Below the pieces are notes generated by a model. That model worked only from the letters and a program-made list of their open reading frames with translations, was not told where the DNA came from and did no database searches. Both the position numbers and the translations under genes were made by a program. Positions 35,933 through 47,300 of a DNA stretch of 64,000 bases are shown here, piece after piece. How positions within the stretch are numbered: position 1 is the stretch's first letter; each line of letters starts with the position of its first letter. The DNA is from Phoronis australis. Lineage: Eukaryota > Phoronida > Phoronidae. Location: assembly GCA_002633005.1 (NCBI GenBank), contig NMRA01000498.1, positions 181,668 to 245,667 of the forward strand, in the 5' to 3' direction.

Positions 35933-38900
35933 GTAAGTATACACCTGTCAATGAACGGAAATAATTTTATATCCAATCTCAGCTTTTGGATACAACAACC
36001 TAATAGAAGTAGATAGAATTGTAAACACAAATATTTCAACCTTTTTACCATTCCTTGTATGGGAAGTGAGTATCGAACGGTAATCTATTTCGGTAGCCTG
36101 TTGCAATTAATTAGCATTTTCTGTTACGCACATCAGTTTTACCATGGTTTTACTAGATATTATTATAAAAACGCTTTTCACATGAATGAACGTGACATGT
36201 TCATTAATGACACACAAGATTCAGATTTCCTTGACCGCCTGCACACCAACACTTTTGGTCTCGAGCACAGTATTTTCCTCTTGCAGACAGACAAACCACT
36301 TCCTCAATATGAAACGCCAAAGGGTTTTCAAACGAGTATATGGAATTTCAGGTCTGTGCGTAGGTAACGCGTGCGGGTTTTTACAAGTCAACGCCTTCGC
36401 GAAGGCGTAGACTCATTTACGCGTGAATCTATTTTTGTAGCGGGTTGATGCACAGCGAAGACGATAGCTGAACATGATTCACATGAAGTGCCTGCCGAAT
36501 GACAGCCCTTGTTACACACTGATATCGCCGGGATTGTGGACATGGACCCCTTGCAATTCCTTCAAAATGTCGTCATCTGTCAGCCACTCTCGTGTACAAG
36601 TCAAATTTTACACGTTAGTGGAGGATCAAGTGGGCGCATTAAATACGCGATCGTTGACGTCATCTTGCGAATGTTCTGCCTTCGTTCATAGGATGGAGAA
36701 TTGGAAGCAAATCAATATAAAGTTCGCCTAACGCGTAAACGTGTAACACCCGCAAGCATTCACGCGTAGTGGTGTAAAACCAGCATGCGTTACCTACTAA
36801 CAAACTCCGGTTTGTACATAGAAAAGCTTTTATGGGCAAGATGTAATGAACGGGAGTGGGGTTGGTCTGTTCGTGAGCAAAGAAATGAGAAACGGAAAAA
36901 GTGATGCAGGAGGGGAATTTGCGTCCGCGAGAGGGGGCTAGTCTGCGTGAGTCGTGAGCGGGCCTAAAGATGTCTGCGTGGCTTGAAACACCACGCTCCA
37001 GTACGCCTTTGGCACCATCTTCATTGACGATTTCTCAAGCAAACAGAATGCCCAACTTGAGAACAACACCCGGAAAAGGTGTATTTGTGAATCGAGCGTG
37101 GTGTTCATAAAACACGTTTAAAGGAAAAAGTATCTAAAATATTCTAAATTCACAGTAAATGACTCAAGTATTTTAGATTCAGTAAATGATCTGTGACTTT
37201 TTCTGCCTAGTGCGCTGAAGGGGTGAATAAATGCGTCTCTAAGGCCAAACTTTACGTGCACGTATGAGAGGAAACTAGATCAATGTCGAAGGAACACTTG
37301 AGAGCCTCACTTCTTCTCGCATCGGGTCGGGCGGAAAAATAAAACAAGTTGAAGTGATGGGGGTTCAAGTAATATAGAAGATCCAAAACTACTGTTCGGC
37401 CCTGTAGTTTTATACAGCCTAAGTGTCAGTACAGCTTAGTCTCTGTTTAACAAAAATAACACCATGAGTAATTTTTTTGTGTGATTCGGACACTCGGCGT
37501 TCTCTTCACATCAAATTCAGCAGAAATAATGCGTGATTGCATAGGAAAACGATTTTTTTATAATTCTTAAAACAGTAGAGAAGGTGAGGAATAGCGTGTT
37601 AAATTACTTTTCGGTTTTGGAAACAAAGAGATGACAATAGTATATTTTTCTTCGGGCATTAAGATACTGCAGTTTCCCACTCATCATTTTCAGGCGAAAA
37701 CACGGATTTCCCAGCCTCTTGAAATTCGCTTCTAAACAATGGGGCCAGGAGATCCCGGGGGGAGTGTTCAGACAGACGGTAGTATATTCCGGCGATTGTG
37801 GCCAGCTGGTCAGTTATCGTAATAGGAACTTTGCAGCATTCAGAGCGCAAGCAACGAGACTCGGGTAGAAAATAGAGACCTTTCGCATGTTTTTGGCAAT
37901 GAACGTTCCCAAGGTGATATCTCGAAGTCAAAATTATGCGTTCGGGCGAGACGAGTACTTGAGACGGCAAATACAGACCAGAGTCGATGGCGGCACCCCC
38001 CCCCCAAATCCTTTCTAATCGGATAACCACCGAGCATTGCAGAGTCCACACAAAGACCACTCGTTATCTGGATGTACTATTCTGATGTGTCAAAAAGCGT
38101 GTCATTTCTTAATACCAGCACCGATTAGGAGCTTTTTTATCTATGGTACCCGCCATGAACTTCTAACAGTGGCCGATTGTCCAATCTGGCCAGGGTTTGG
38201 TGAAGATACGCGCACTATGTAATTTAATGAACGCGCTGGTTTGTAAGGCAACAGACATTTTGTCAACTTCAATAATACTATCTAGGAATGTTTGACAGAA
38301 ATTCATACCAATCGCTGGTCGTTCAGTGAATAAAACTAACAAGTCGTCTAATGCACGTCTAGATTTCCCGCCGGGTCGAGCGCTGCGGGTAAGTTTCCAT
38401 CGAGTACCGTATTTGTTGAGAACCCTGTCAATAAGTATCTTTTGAGGTTTTAAATGCAATATGCTGAGGCCAATGGTACAGTCGTATTTAAAGAAAACAT
38501 GCGGACATAAAGTACTTGGGGGGGGGGGGGGNGGGTTATAAACTGTAATTTCGGCCTCTGGTTTACCGACTGCTAAGAACACAGGGAACTTGCATGGGTG
38601 TTAATTCATACGAGAATCATTGGAATTACTAAACTACATTCCTTTCAGAAATACCACGCACGCTCAGACGCACCCCCTCGATACCACAGGGTCGAACAGA
38701 CTGCTTAGATAAGTTGTTCCAACACCCGGACCGCGTTTGTTCTCATCCAGCTTACAAAACCGCATGCCGAAAATACTGCCGGCAATCTGACTGGGACTCA
38801 AGACGATGTGATGACAACCCAACCTTTCGTAGCCTGTGTAGCAAATGGAAACGGCACGACAAATGCTCTTCTGGCATCGCGCAACAGCAGTGCATAAAAA

Positions 38901-41776
38901 CGTGCACGGGATGCGCAACGCCGCTGGGACTGCAAAAACGCAGTGTTCCCAGACGGAGGTCTTGTAAAGACAAACACTATCATTGTCCTTATATGGCAAG
39001 AACTGGAGAATGTAAACGATATGCCACTTTATGTCCCAAGTCATGTGGCAAATGTGGTAAAAAACTCGTCACTACGATGAAAACGACGCCTGTTCGTCCA
39101 CCATCAGTCAAACCGAAGATTACAACAAAGCTCGCCACGACAGTTCCGTTAAAGTCTTGTTCAGACAAGCATTACCACTGTCCTTATTTGGCAAGAACTG
39201 GCGAATGTAAACGATATGCCACCTTATGTCCTAAGTCATGCGGTAACTGCGGTCAGAAAGTCATGACTACGAAAACCCCGTCGCAGTCTTGTTTAGACCA
39301 TCACAATGAATGTCCGTATCTGGCAAAAACTGGCGAGTGCGAAAGATATGGCACTTTGTGCCCTAAATCCTGTGGTCGATGCCGTCAAAAAGTTGGAACC
39401 ACGAAAATGACCCCAGAACTAACAACAGTGACAAAGACAACAAAACAAGCAACAGCAACAACACAAAAAATACCAACGACGCCAACACGAATAATTACAA
39501 CAAAGGAAATCACAACAGAGACACCAACATCATCAACTAAGGCAACGACACAAAAAATACAAACAGAAATACCATCGCAAAGAACTACAATAACCACAAC
39601 AGAAAAGAGACTAACATCCTCACCAACTCAAGCAACAACGAAAACAATTCGAACGACGACACCAAACCGAACAACAAGAACGGCAACTATAGTACAAACC
39701 CTCACATCAACAATACCTCCAGCACAAACAAATCAAACTCTGTTACCACCAAAAACAACAACAAAAGCGAACACAACTACACAAACATCAAAATTAACAC
39801 CAACACCAAAAATAATTACACCAAAAATTCAAACAAAACCATCTCCACTTACAACAACAAAGTCAACTACAACACAAACGCCACCAACTGAACTCGTTAC
39901 AAGCGCTTCAACACAAACGCCACCAACAGAACTCGTTACAAGCGCTTCAACACTAACTACCAGACCCAAGACACCGACTCGGAAGGTGAGCACGCCTAAA
40001 ATTACACCTCCAACGACACTCAAGACCATACATCAGAAGGTAGCGTCACCAACTACCGTCTTGACAACCGACGCTGGACAATTGTCCACTCATGCAACAG
40101 AGATGCTGAAAACGTCAATTTTCAACAACGCAACTGTGACAACGACCCAAGCAGACCCCACGACCTCGACTGAAGAAGCAACAAACACGGTCAAGAATAG
40201 ATCCACAACGATTCGTCCAAACACGACGTCCGTATCCCCTGTAAAAAGCATCTCCACCAAATCCTCTCAAGAGACCGAAACACCATCAACCGTTTCTCCT
40301 TCTGCCTTGACAAGAACAACAAATGCTACAACAGCGATGGCGACTTCGACCACAGCACCGGAAACGACTACGTCACAGAAGTTCTACTGCAACACCTGTA
40401 ATTCAACTGACGGTTCCTGCGACAATAAACCCCAGACATGCCCAGAAGATGAGAATTACTGCATGAATACCATGGTGGACACGACTGACGGCAAACGTGA
40501 AATTTCGAAAAGGTATTTTTACTTTAATTATATGGTTAAAGCTAGAACTATTTCATATTACTCCCAGGCTTTAACATTTCGCCCCATACAAATTTGAACT
40601 CACAAAGCTGCATTTTGCCCTCTTCAGCTGACTAAAGAGCGAAAATTGAGTTAGGTCTTTTACACTCTTAAAATCAGTCTCGTAAATAGGCCTATTACTT
40701 ACAGGGATAGAAATCAATTTCGGTTACCAACTCGTGGAAACGGAATTCTATCACGATAAGGAATATGAGTACAGTTTTATGAGATTAAATGACCTAGTAA
40801 CTAGATTTTATTTTGCCAGCTGAACAAGGCACACTGCTGCTTTAACCGAGGCGCTTTGGGGTTTAAAAACATTTACATATACCTCGCTCGCTCGCAGCTC
40901 CGACAAACCCACTCAGGCCACGCCCGATAGTTACCGTTGCTAAGACCCACAAGCGCAGAGACTATACGGTGGAAATCCTTTGCAAGACTATTTCCTGCAG
41001 TGACTATCCATGACAACAGCCTTTCAGCCCATTTATAAATTGAGCGAGACCGTTGCCACGTCAGGTTCATTCACGCGGATGTTTACCGTGGACGAAGTAC
41101 TCCTGTTTCGCATTGTAGTCTTATGTTCCGCGACAAGATTACAGGCGCTCTGGTTAGCAAGACGGGAAAACTATTTTCACGCAATTTGAATACAGTTAAA
41201 TGCAGTAGTGGTTACGATATGAGGGGAAGGGACACTATTTTTCAATTGGTGATATCTGTGCCATAAAACGCTCAGGAGTAAAACACAATTGACAGGCTTG
41301 GAATGATTCCTTTAGGTACTATAGGGAATAATGTTTACGGAACAAAGATGGCTGCATAAGTATAGAGATATCTAAGGGTGGCGGACTATGGTCGTGTTTA
41401 CATGTTGCCACGACATGATTGACTGGGATTATTAGCCTGATTGAATATCCATTACATTTTGTGCCTCTCTTGCTTAACACTAGGCCTAGTACAGGTTTGA
41501 CCCATTTCTTTATTCAGCTGTGTAACGTTGAAAAGATGTGTCACCAAGTGGTTTCAAGAGTCTTTCGACGAGCCAGCATGCCTATCCATCTTGTACGGGG
41601 CGGACAAGCCGATTCCGGAGGGATTGGCATGCAACTTCTGCTGTACAACACCCGGATGTAACCTAGCCGACGTTCCACCAACCGAAACCATGTTTGAACA
41701 GCTAAAACTAGCCAAAAACAAAGAAGAATGGGAACAAATTTCTAAGTCTGTAAACAGAGGTGTAGTTAGCCTCTAA
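35851..41776 (+). CDS. Secreted ShKT-mucin-Ly6/uPAR-like protein B (3 exons, 734 aa)
   Basis: Exons 35851-35932, 38649-40512 and 41518-41776 join in frame with the same phases (1, 2) as gene A. Order: signal peptide (1-26), RTLRR segment (31-35), four-Cys N-terminal module (C46, C58, C67, C71), one ShKT module equivalent to A's first (81-116), then three near-identical ShKT modules (133-163, 198-228, 242-272). A Thr-rich mucin linker of about 330 residues follows, nearly twice that of A, then the LU-like domain from 606. The tail is longer than in A (KNKEEWEQISKS...), polar, without a GPI signal. Within the linker a 13-residue unit (TQTPPTELVTSAS) is duplicated. Likely heavily O-glycosylated and secreted; specific function unknown. 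Confidence 0.85.
35933..38648 (+). other. Intron 1 of ShKT gene B
   Basis: Contains the MITE at 36360-36797, a C run at 37996-38005, a G run with an ambiguous base at 38532, and two minus-strand open frames (37659-38060, 38163-38582) that I could not match to any family. Confidence 0.65.
36360..36797 (+). mobile_element. 438-bp MITE with GTAGGTAACGCGTGCGGGTTTT ends
   Basis: Left GTAGGTAACGCGTGC and right GCATGCGTTACCTAC are inverted repeats with one mismatch, and the match extends a further 7-10 bp less perfectly. Sub-terminal ACGCGT boxes and an ACGCCTTCGCGAAGGCGT palindrome occur near the left end. No transposase. Confidence 0.7.
38649..40512 (+). CDS. ShKT gene B exon 2: ShKT modules, mucin linker and first half of LU domain
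   Basis: CCTTTCAG acceptor; donor GAAAAG|GTATTT in phase 2. Homologous to exon 2 of gene A at both ends (DxVCSxPxYxTACRKYC and FYCNTC...ENYCM). The A-rich, ACA/ACC-codon linker makes Val-rich antisense open frames that are not genes. Confidence 0.85.
41518..41776 (+). CDS. ShKT gene B exon 3: second half of Ly6/uPAR-like domain
   Basis: TTATTCAG acceptor; CVTLKRC...WFQESFDEPAC...ACNFCCTTPGCN. The stop TAA is at 41774-41776. Closely parallel to exon 3 of gene A up to the CN signature; tails differ. Confidence 0.82.
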
Positions 41777-42807
41777 GGAATATTAGAATTGATGTATGCT
41801 AATTACAAATGGAAAAGTATTACAATGATCATAAACAATGCAGTTAACATATTTTGAGTATGAGTATTGTTTTTGTCATTCAAAAACGCAACCTTTTGAA
41901 TCACTGACAAGTCACTTGAAAATAGACAAAAACAAATTTTCGTCATGATGACAACTTTTCAAAATCCAAATGTTATGATAGTCATACCTTGAGTTGTAAT
42001 GGTTTTCATGCAAAACTGTTGCTGCGACTACAGATATTTTCTCATGAAAACCTTTCAAAAATTCACCCAACATGTTGTAATAGCTATTTAACATTTTGTA
42101 TTGTAATGGTCTTCAAGCAAAAAAATTACCGTGATAATATATTTGAGTTGACGGATATAAATACAATACTTCAGTTACTGCATATTCAATTCAATTCTTT
42201 ACACAATATACTAAGTGACAGAGGAGACTACTTTATCACACCTACAGTGTATGCCAAAAGCAGACAGACAAAATGACCGGAATCACCCTATCGTGATGGC
42301 TGGGCCGAAGTCGAATTTATTCTTGGAGTAATCTTCCTTCAAAACAGAGATTCACATGTGTGTTAGTAAGGAAGCTGAGCCAATCTGTAATTAGAATTTT
42401 TGCTGCCACATTAGTCATCATCATAAATTTTGATGTTAATCAAGGCTTGGAACAACCAATGACAAAAAAGAGGAAACATCTCCAGCTGATGTATGGTTCC
42501 ACAAATATACTTGTGTGGCAAAATATATTTTCTAGTAAAATTTAAGTGAAATAAATGTTGTTAAATGAATAAAGTCAAAATAATGATAAAAGAGAGGAAA
42601 AAAAGAGGAAACTGGAAATGAAATAAGAGCATATTGAAACCAAAAAAGAGGAATTCCTCTTAAAAGATGGAAATTCCAAGCTCTGGTTAATAGAACTTGC
42701 CGTGGTGATGGGGAATGGTATTTTGTCTGATCACTTTTGTAATGCACTGTATAGAAAAGCCTGAAATAAATACTACATCAGCTTAGTAGGTTTCTTGGTA
42801 ATGATCC

Positions 42808-42907
42808 AATATAACGTGCCCGCATTTTTAGAGAACCAGTTTTCTCCACTGAATAACAGGCATCAAACTGGTTCTCAGAATACCAGCACGTTATATCCGA
42901 CTATTGC
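42808..42907 (+). repeat. Foldback repeat, copy 2
   Basis: ATATAACGTGC...GAGAACCAGTTT and AAACTGGTTCTC...GCACGTTATAT form an almost perfect hairpin around TCTCCACTGAATAACAGGCATC. Same family as 29644-29719, sharing the TTATATCCGACTATTGC flank. Confidence 0.7.
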
Positions 42908-43352
42908 CGGTTTCCTTACACATAAATATGTGAACATGGAAAAAAGCAGTTCTTTCTATTCGTCCCGTTACAAAAACCTCTCGTTTAGTTTCGACTCCAT
43001 ATGACAGCAATTTCCAAATCAAGGCTTAATCCAAAATCTATCTATTCCATTGCTAAGCGTTCCCATGGTCTCTTACACCATCACCAGCTACAATGAGCAA
43101 AATAAGTACCAGAGAACCGAAACCAAACGCATCGATTTTGGCTAACTTTCATTGAAGTTCTAAAAAATGTCCTCACCTAAATGTTCACGAGGAACTAAAC
43201 TTCCGAAGAAAGTTAAGAAAATCACCAGTTTTAGATCATGACATATTGCAGTGCAGTCATCGCAAATGCACTAATTTCTCTACTTCACACAAAGATCAGG
43301 ATTGCTGACCAACGTACTTGTTGATGCCAGACGTTCTTGTACAAACAGGCAA

Positions 43353-43420
43353 AGTCCCTAATGTAGTGAGCATTCAGCCCCTAATGTAATGAACATTCAG
43401 CCCCTAATGTAGTGAACATT
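43353..43420 (+). repeat. 23-bp tandem repeat, about three copies
   Basis: Successive units of (CAGC)CCCTAATGTAGTGAACATT with single-base differences. Confidence 0.7.
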
Positions 43421-44202
43421 ATGTCTCCCATTTTGTGCAGCATTATACCATGCTAGTCAAGACAGTAAGCTACACACCTCCAATGCAAAAGTGCTCAGGT
43501 CATAGTCTCTGAATGGGTAACAGTGATGCGAGACAAGTTTCAGCCTAGGCACACAGCTCAGCTCTAAGCTTTCTGTATGCACTGGCTCTTAGACACACTG
43601 CCACGGTGTCTCCCAGTTCATGACAGTTCTAAAACAGTGGGAAAACCAAAGTGCTTTGAACAAAGAAGGTCACACTTGAGATTTCGAGCTATATTCAGAC
43701 ACACGCAATTTTGTTGAATTCCTCATGTCGACTCCTGGGTATCTACGAATCACTACAGTGGCCTGCACATACGGTGTTTTTATGGTGATGCTGCAGTTAT
43801 ACCACGGTGTCGCCACTAGGCAATACACGATCCAACAGATCTATACAACAACAGCGGTTCTCTTCCACACTTCAGTTCTATGCAGTGGCTCAATAGTAGC
43901 ACACTGAAACGTGGAATTTATGTAAGTAAGCAGATGAGTTGTGTAAAACGAGTATTCACAAAGGCATCCTGTCAGCCATCTTACGAGTAATTAGCATAAT
44001 GTTTTCATTCTGGCCAATCACATGGAATCACCACGGGTGGGCAGAACCAAGCCACAAATCACGCCACTGGAATGCAGGCTTTACCCAATTAGAAGGCTAA
44101 TCATAATCCGATATGCCTACTTCTATAACAGCGTGTGAACTCGGTATAAATGGCTGAACAGATCAGACTAGGAACATAAAGAATGTTTAGACTGCAGCTG
44201 CT

Positions 44203-44325
44203 CTACGCTTCGCTCTCTCCTGGCTCTTGCATATCTTCTAATATAGGCACAATCAAGTTGTCCTTTGGCATAAGATTATATTTGGTGACAAATACCGTAA
44301 ATCTTCTACACAGCGCCGTCTCGTT
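44203..44325 (-). CDS. MOB4: MOB4 exon 6 (terminal)
   Basis: Acceptor TTTCAG; 40 codons plus TAG, from NETALCRRF to EPGESEA. The C-terminal GESEA is shared by insect and vertebrate MOB4. Confidence 0.93.
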   Translation of the reverse strand, partial: NETALCRRFTVFVTKYNLMPKDNLIVPILEDMQEPGESEA

Positions 44326-47300
44326 CTGAAATCCAAAAGGGACAATGTAGAGATACATGTTTGATTTGTGACACACTCCTTCAGCTGTGTCAACCGCCAA
44401 AGACATTTGATTTTACTTTGATTTTACTTGCAAGCAGGAAGTCGTCATCGACAACCAATCAGATGTCTTAGCCAGCTGACACAGCTGTAACTGCGGAGTA
44501 AATCAAATGCAGCCAATGATGAAATCAGTGAACAGAGGGTGACTAGAAATTAGGATGGAAAAAAATTCCAACAAAAAAGTCTTTGCTGAAAAACGAACAT
44601 GTTACGTTTAAATCATCATGCATCAATGCCTTGACTACCGAGTCACTTGGCAAAAATCTTCCTGGTCACTGTTAATAGATTGATCAGCGAAAAAAGACGC
44701 GTCTTTTCTACAAGTCCCCATGAAATCATTTAGCACATTTTGACAGTACCTCAAACTCATCAAAGAGGGCTCTGTGGTGGAAATAAGCATGAGAGAATAT
44801 CCTGTATACACGTCGGCACACAGAGCCAAGTTTGGTGACCGATGAATCTTTTATGCTAACCCTGTAAAATAGCAAACAGTGCATGAAGCTAAACAAAAAT
44901 AGAGACGGGGCAACTCACGAGCTCAGATTAGTTTCTTAATCAGCTAAGAACAGAGTGATTTTGATTTGCCAGTTGCCACTCCATACATTTCACTAGTAAT
45001 ATCATTTAAAAGGATGCTAAACCTTGTTTTCATGATTTCAACCAATCCTTGTGCTGTCACCAGCTAATGCATCGTCACCAAGTTGTCTGAGCGCAGCTGG
45101 AATTCCCGATAAGGACGCCTGAGTGCAAGCGGCCATAATGATCGAAACACGTTATTTTGACTTGCAATGTACGTGTAACAATAAACTAAAAAATTAACAA
45201 CAAAAAGTTGTTTTTGTATTTGGAATTGATGGTCAATGGAATATGAAACTCATTTATTAATGAACACTTAGGTGATTGACATAACTAGAATGCTGACAGT
45301 TTTTCATCAGGTAATATGTATGTTAAGTCATGACATGTCTGTCACTACTACGATGCAACTTGGAACCACAAATAAAAATAGAAATGCACAGTTGCATCAC
45401 ATTTTCAAAAAATTTTCAGGTCTTAGATTTTTTCCAATTCAGGTAACCACAGTGGGGAGGCAGGACAATTTAGCACTTGAAATATTTACAAAACTTTGTG
45501 TTTGGATTCATCGGTGTGTTCCGACATGATCATGTTTCTAATCGCAAACTTTAGTCACAAAACAAGCCAGTTTCACTCCTAGTATGTTACAGCAACAGGA
45601 ATAGGTTTCTTTGAAAATCTCGAAACAAAATGTGTAAATTAGCTGCTAAATTCTCATCAGTACGCCATAAATGTGAAAATTAGCAGCTAAATTCTCATCA
45701 GTATGCCATAAATGTGAAAATTAGCAGCTAAATTCTCATCAATGCGCCATAAATGTGTAAATTAACTGATAAGTTCTTATCAGTACGCCATAAAACATTT
45801 AATCAAGAATCTACTAACCTACTGGGAAAGTACTTGTTGCTATTCAGCAAGCATGCAGCTCCATCTAGTGTGTGGCGAGTATAGTCTATAGCAGGGCACT
45901 GAAAAGACAAGTAGGTTACTTTTGAGGTTCATTTTACAATAATGCATAAAAAAGATGAAAATGAAAAATAATTAATTTGTTGGCATCAACCTGCATTCCG
46001 TCAAAATAATGAAACATTTGGTTTAGATCAACAGGGTCCTCAATCCCTCGATTTTGGGGCCGAATATCAGCCCTATTCCCCTCTGAAAATAATGTGAAAT
46101 TCACCTCACGCGGCCCAAAAATTCCCCTCAAGTGATTGAAAAATTTTCCTCGAGATTCGAATCACATGTTACCCACACAGGTGACAATTTGAAAGAGCAC
46201 AAAATATTAGTTTTAGCTACTTGAGGCAAAGCCTATGAGAGCTTGCAACAGAGTGAGGGGTGCTATTGATGGTGATGGGGAGGTATAATTTACTGAAAAC
46301 AAATGCCTTCTCAGAAGACACAGCACCTTTCCCCTCCAATTAACGAGTGCCCCGACCACTTACAAGTATCAAACTGGTCACAACTTGTACCTTTTACTGA
46401 CCAGATGTAGTTTCTGGGAATACAAATAACTGACAGTTTGTTATACAGCTCGAGAACATGCGCCACCTAAAATACGACACAATTCTAATGAATCATCGAG
46501 CCTGACCTCAACTAGTAACAAACTGCAAGTTATTTCCAAGCCCACGTTTAATTTGAGTGAAGTACCAGTTCAGACCGATATCGTAACTGTACGTGGTTTA
46601 ATTAAAAAAAACTTTGATGGAAGGCGGATTCATAGCGAAGAGTATTCCTTCATTTAACAGCTACAGCAAATGAGTAACTAGAATGACTCACAACGAAAGC
46701 ATAAACTTGCAGAAAACCATGCGATTTGAGACGAAATGAAACCCCTTAGACATTAACTACCATTCAAATTGTGGCTGACAAAGGAATTTTTAATGGCTTG
46801 TAACCAAAACACAAACAAGTAGTCAAAAAAAATCTTGGGTCGCATTGGTAACCTGCAGGTCGCTCAATAGAACTCTGTTCTATAAGCCTCACATAAAATA
46901 AATTTAACCAATCAACTTAAGGTAAAATTTCATCAAACTCTAAAAAAAATAATTGCCACAATAGTAAGCATTCTAAATTTCAGTGCAATAAAAAGGCTCG
47001 GAATTTCATCGTCTGTAAATTGAGGACAGCTGTACACTATAAAATGAAAAAAAAGTTTTCTTTGTGTATTTCTCTTGACAAAGCTAATTAAATTTCCATG
47101 TTCCGACACTTTGAGTTCTAACCTAAAGAAACTTTACTGATGAATAAAGGCTGGACACAGGCAGATCCAAGGGGATCAAGGAGGTGCGACCGTCCGGACC
47201 CCCTTTTCTCCCTTGATTTTAGTGATTTTGAAATTGTTGACTTGGACCCCTTTTTTAAAAAATCCTTGATCCGACCTGTCCTTTAAAAAATCCTGGATCT

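Larger units (their letters stand above)
41777..44202. other. Convergent spacer between ShKT gene B and MOB4
   Basis: No supported gene. AATAAA hexamers on the + strand at 42549-42554 and 42569-42574 could serve ShKT gene B (about 0.8 kb 3' UTR). Also holds foldback copy 2 and a 23-bp tandem repeat. Confidence 0.55.

Noticed and set aside
26624-41776. Calling the ShKT/three-finger genes venom toxins
   Set aside because: Both folds are common in non-toxic extracellular proteins, and the multi-module mucin architecture is not that of known toxins; nothing in the sequence indicates toxicity.
45819-45823. Alternative MOB4 exon 4 donor A|GTAGGT
   Set aside because: It would put exon 5 out of frame; AG|GTTAGT restores the conserved FPSRVSI.
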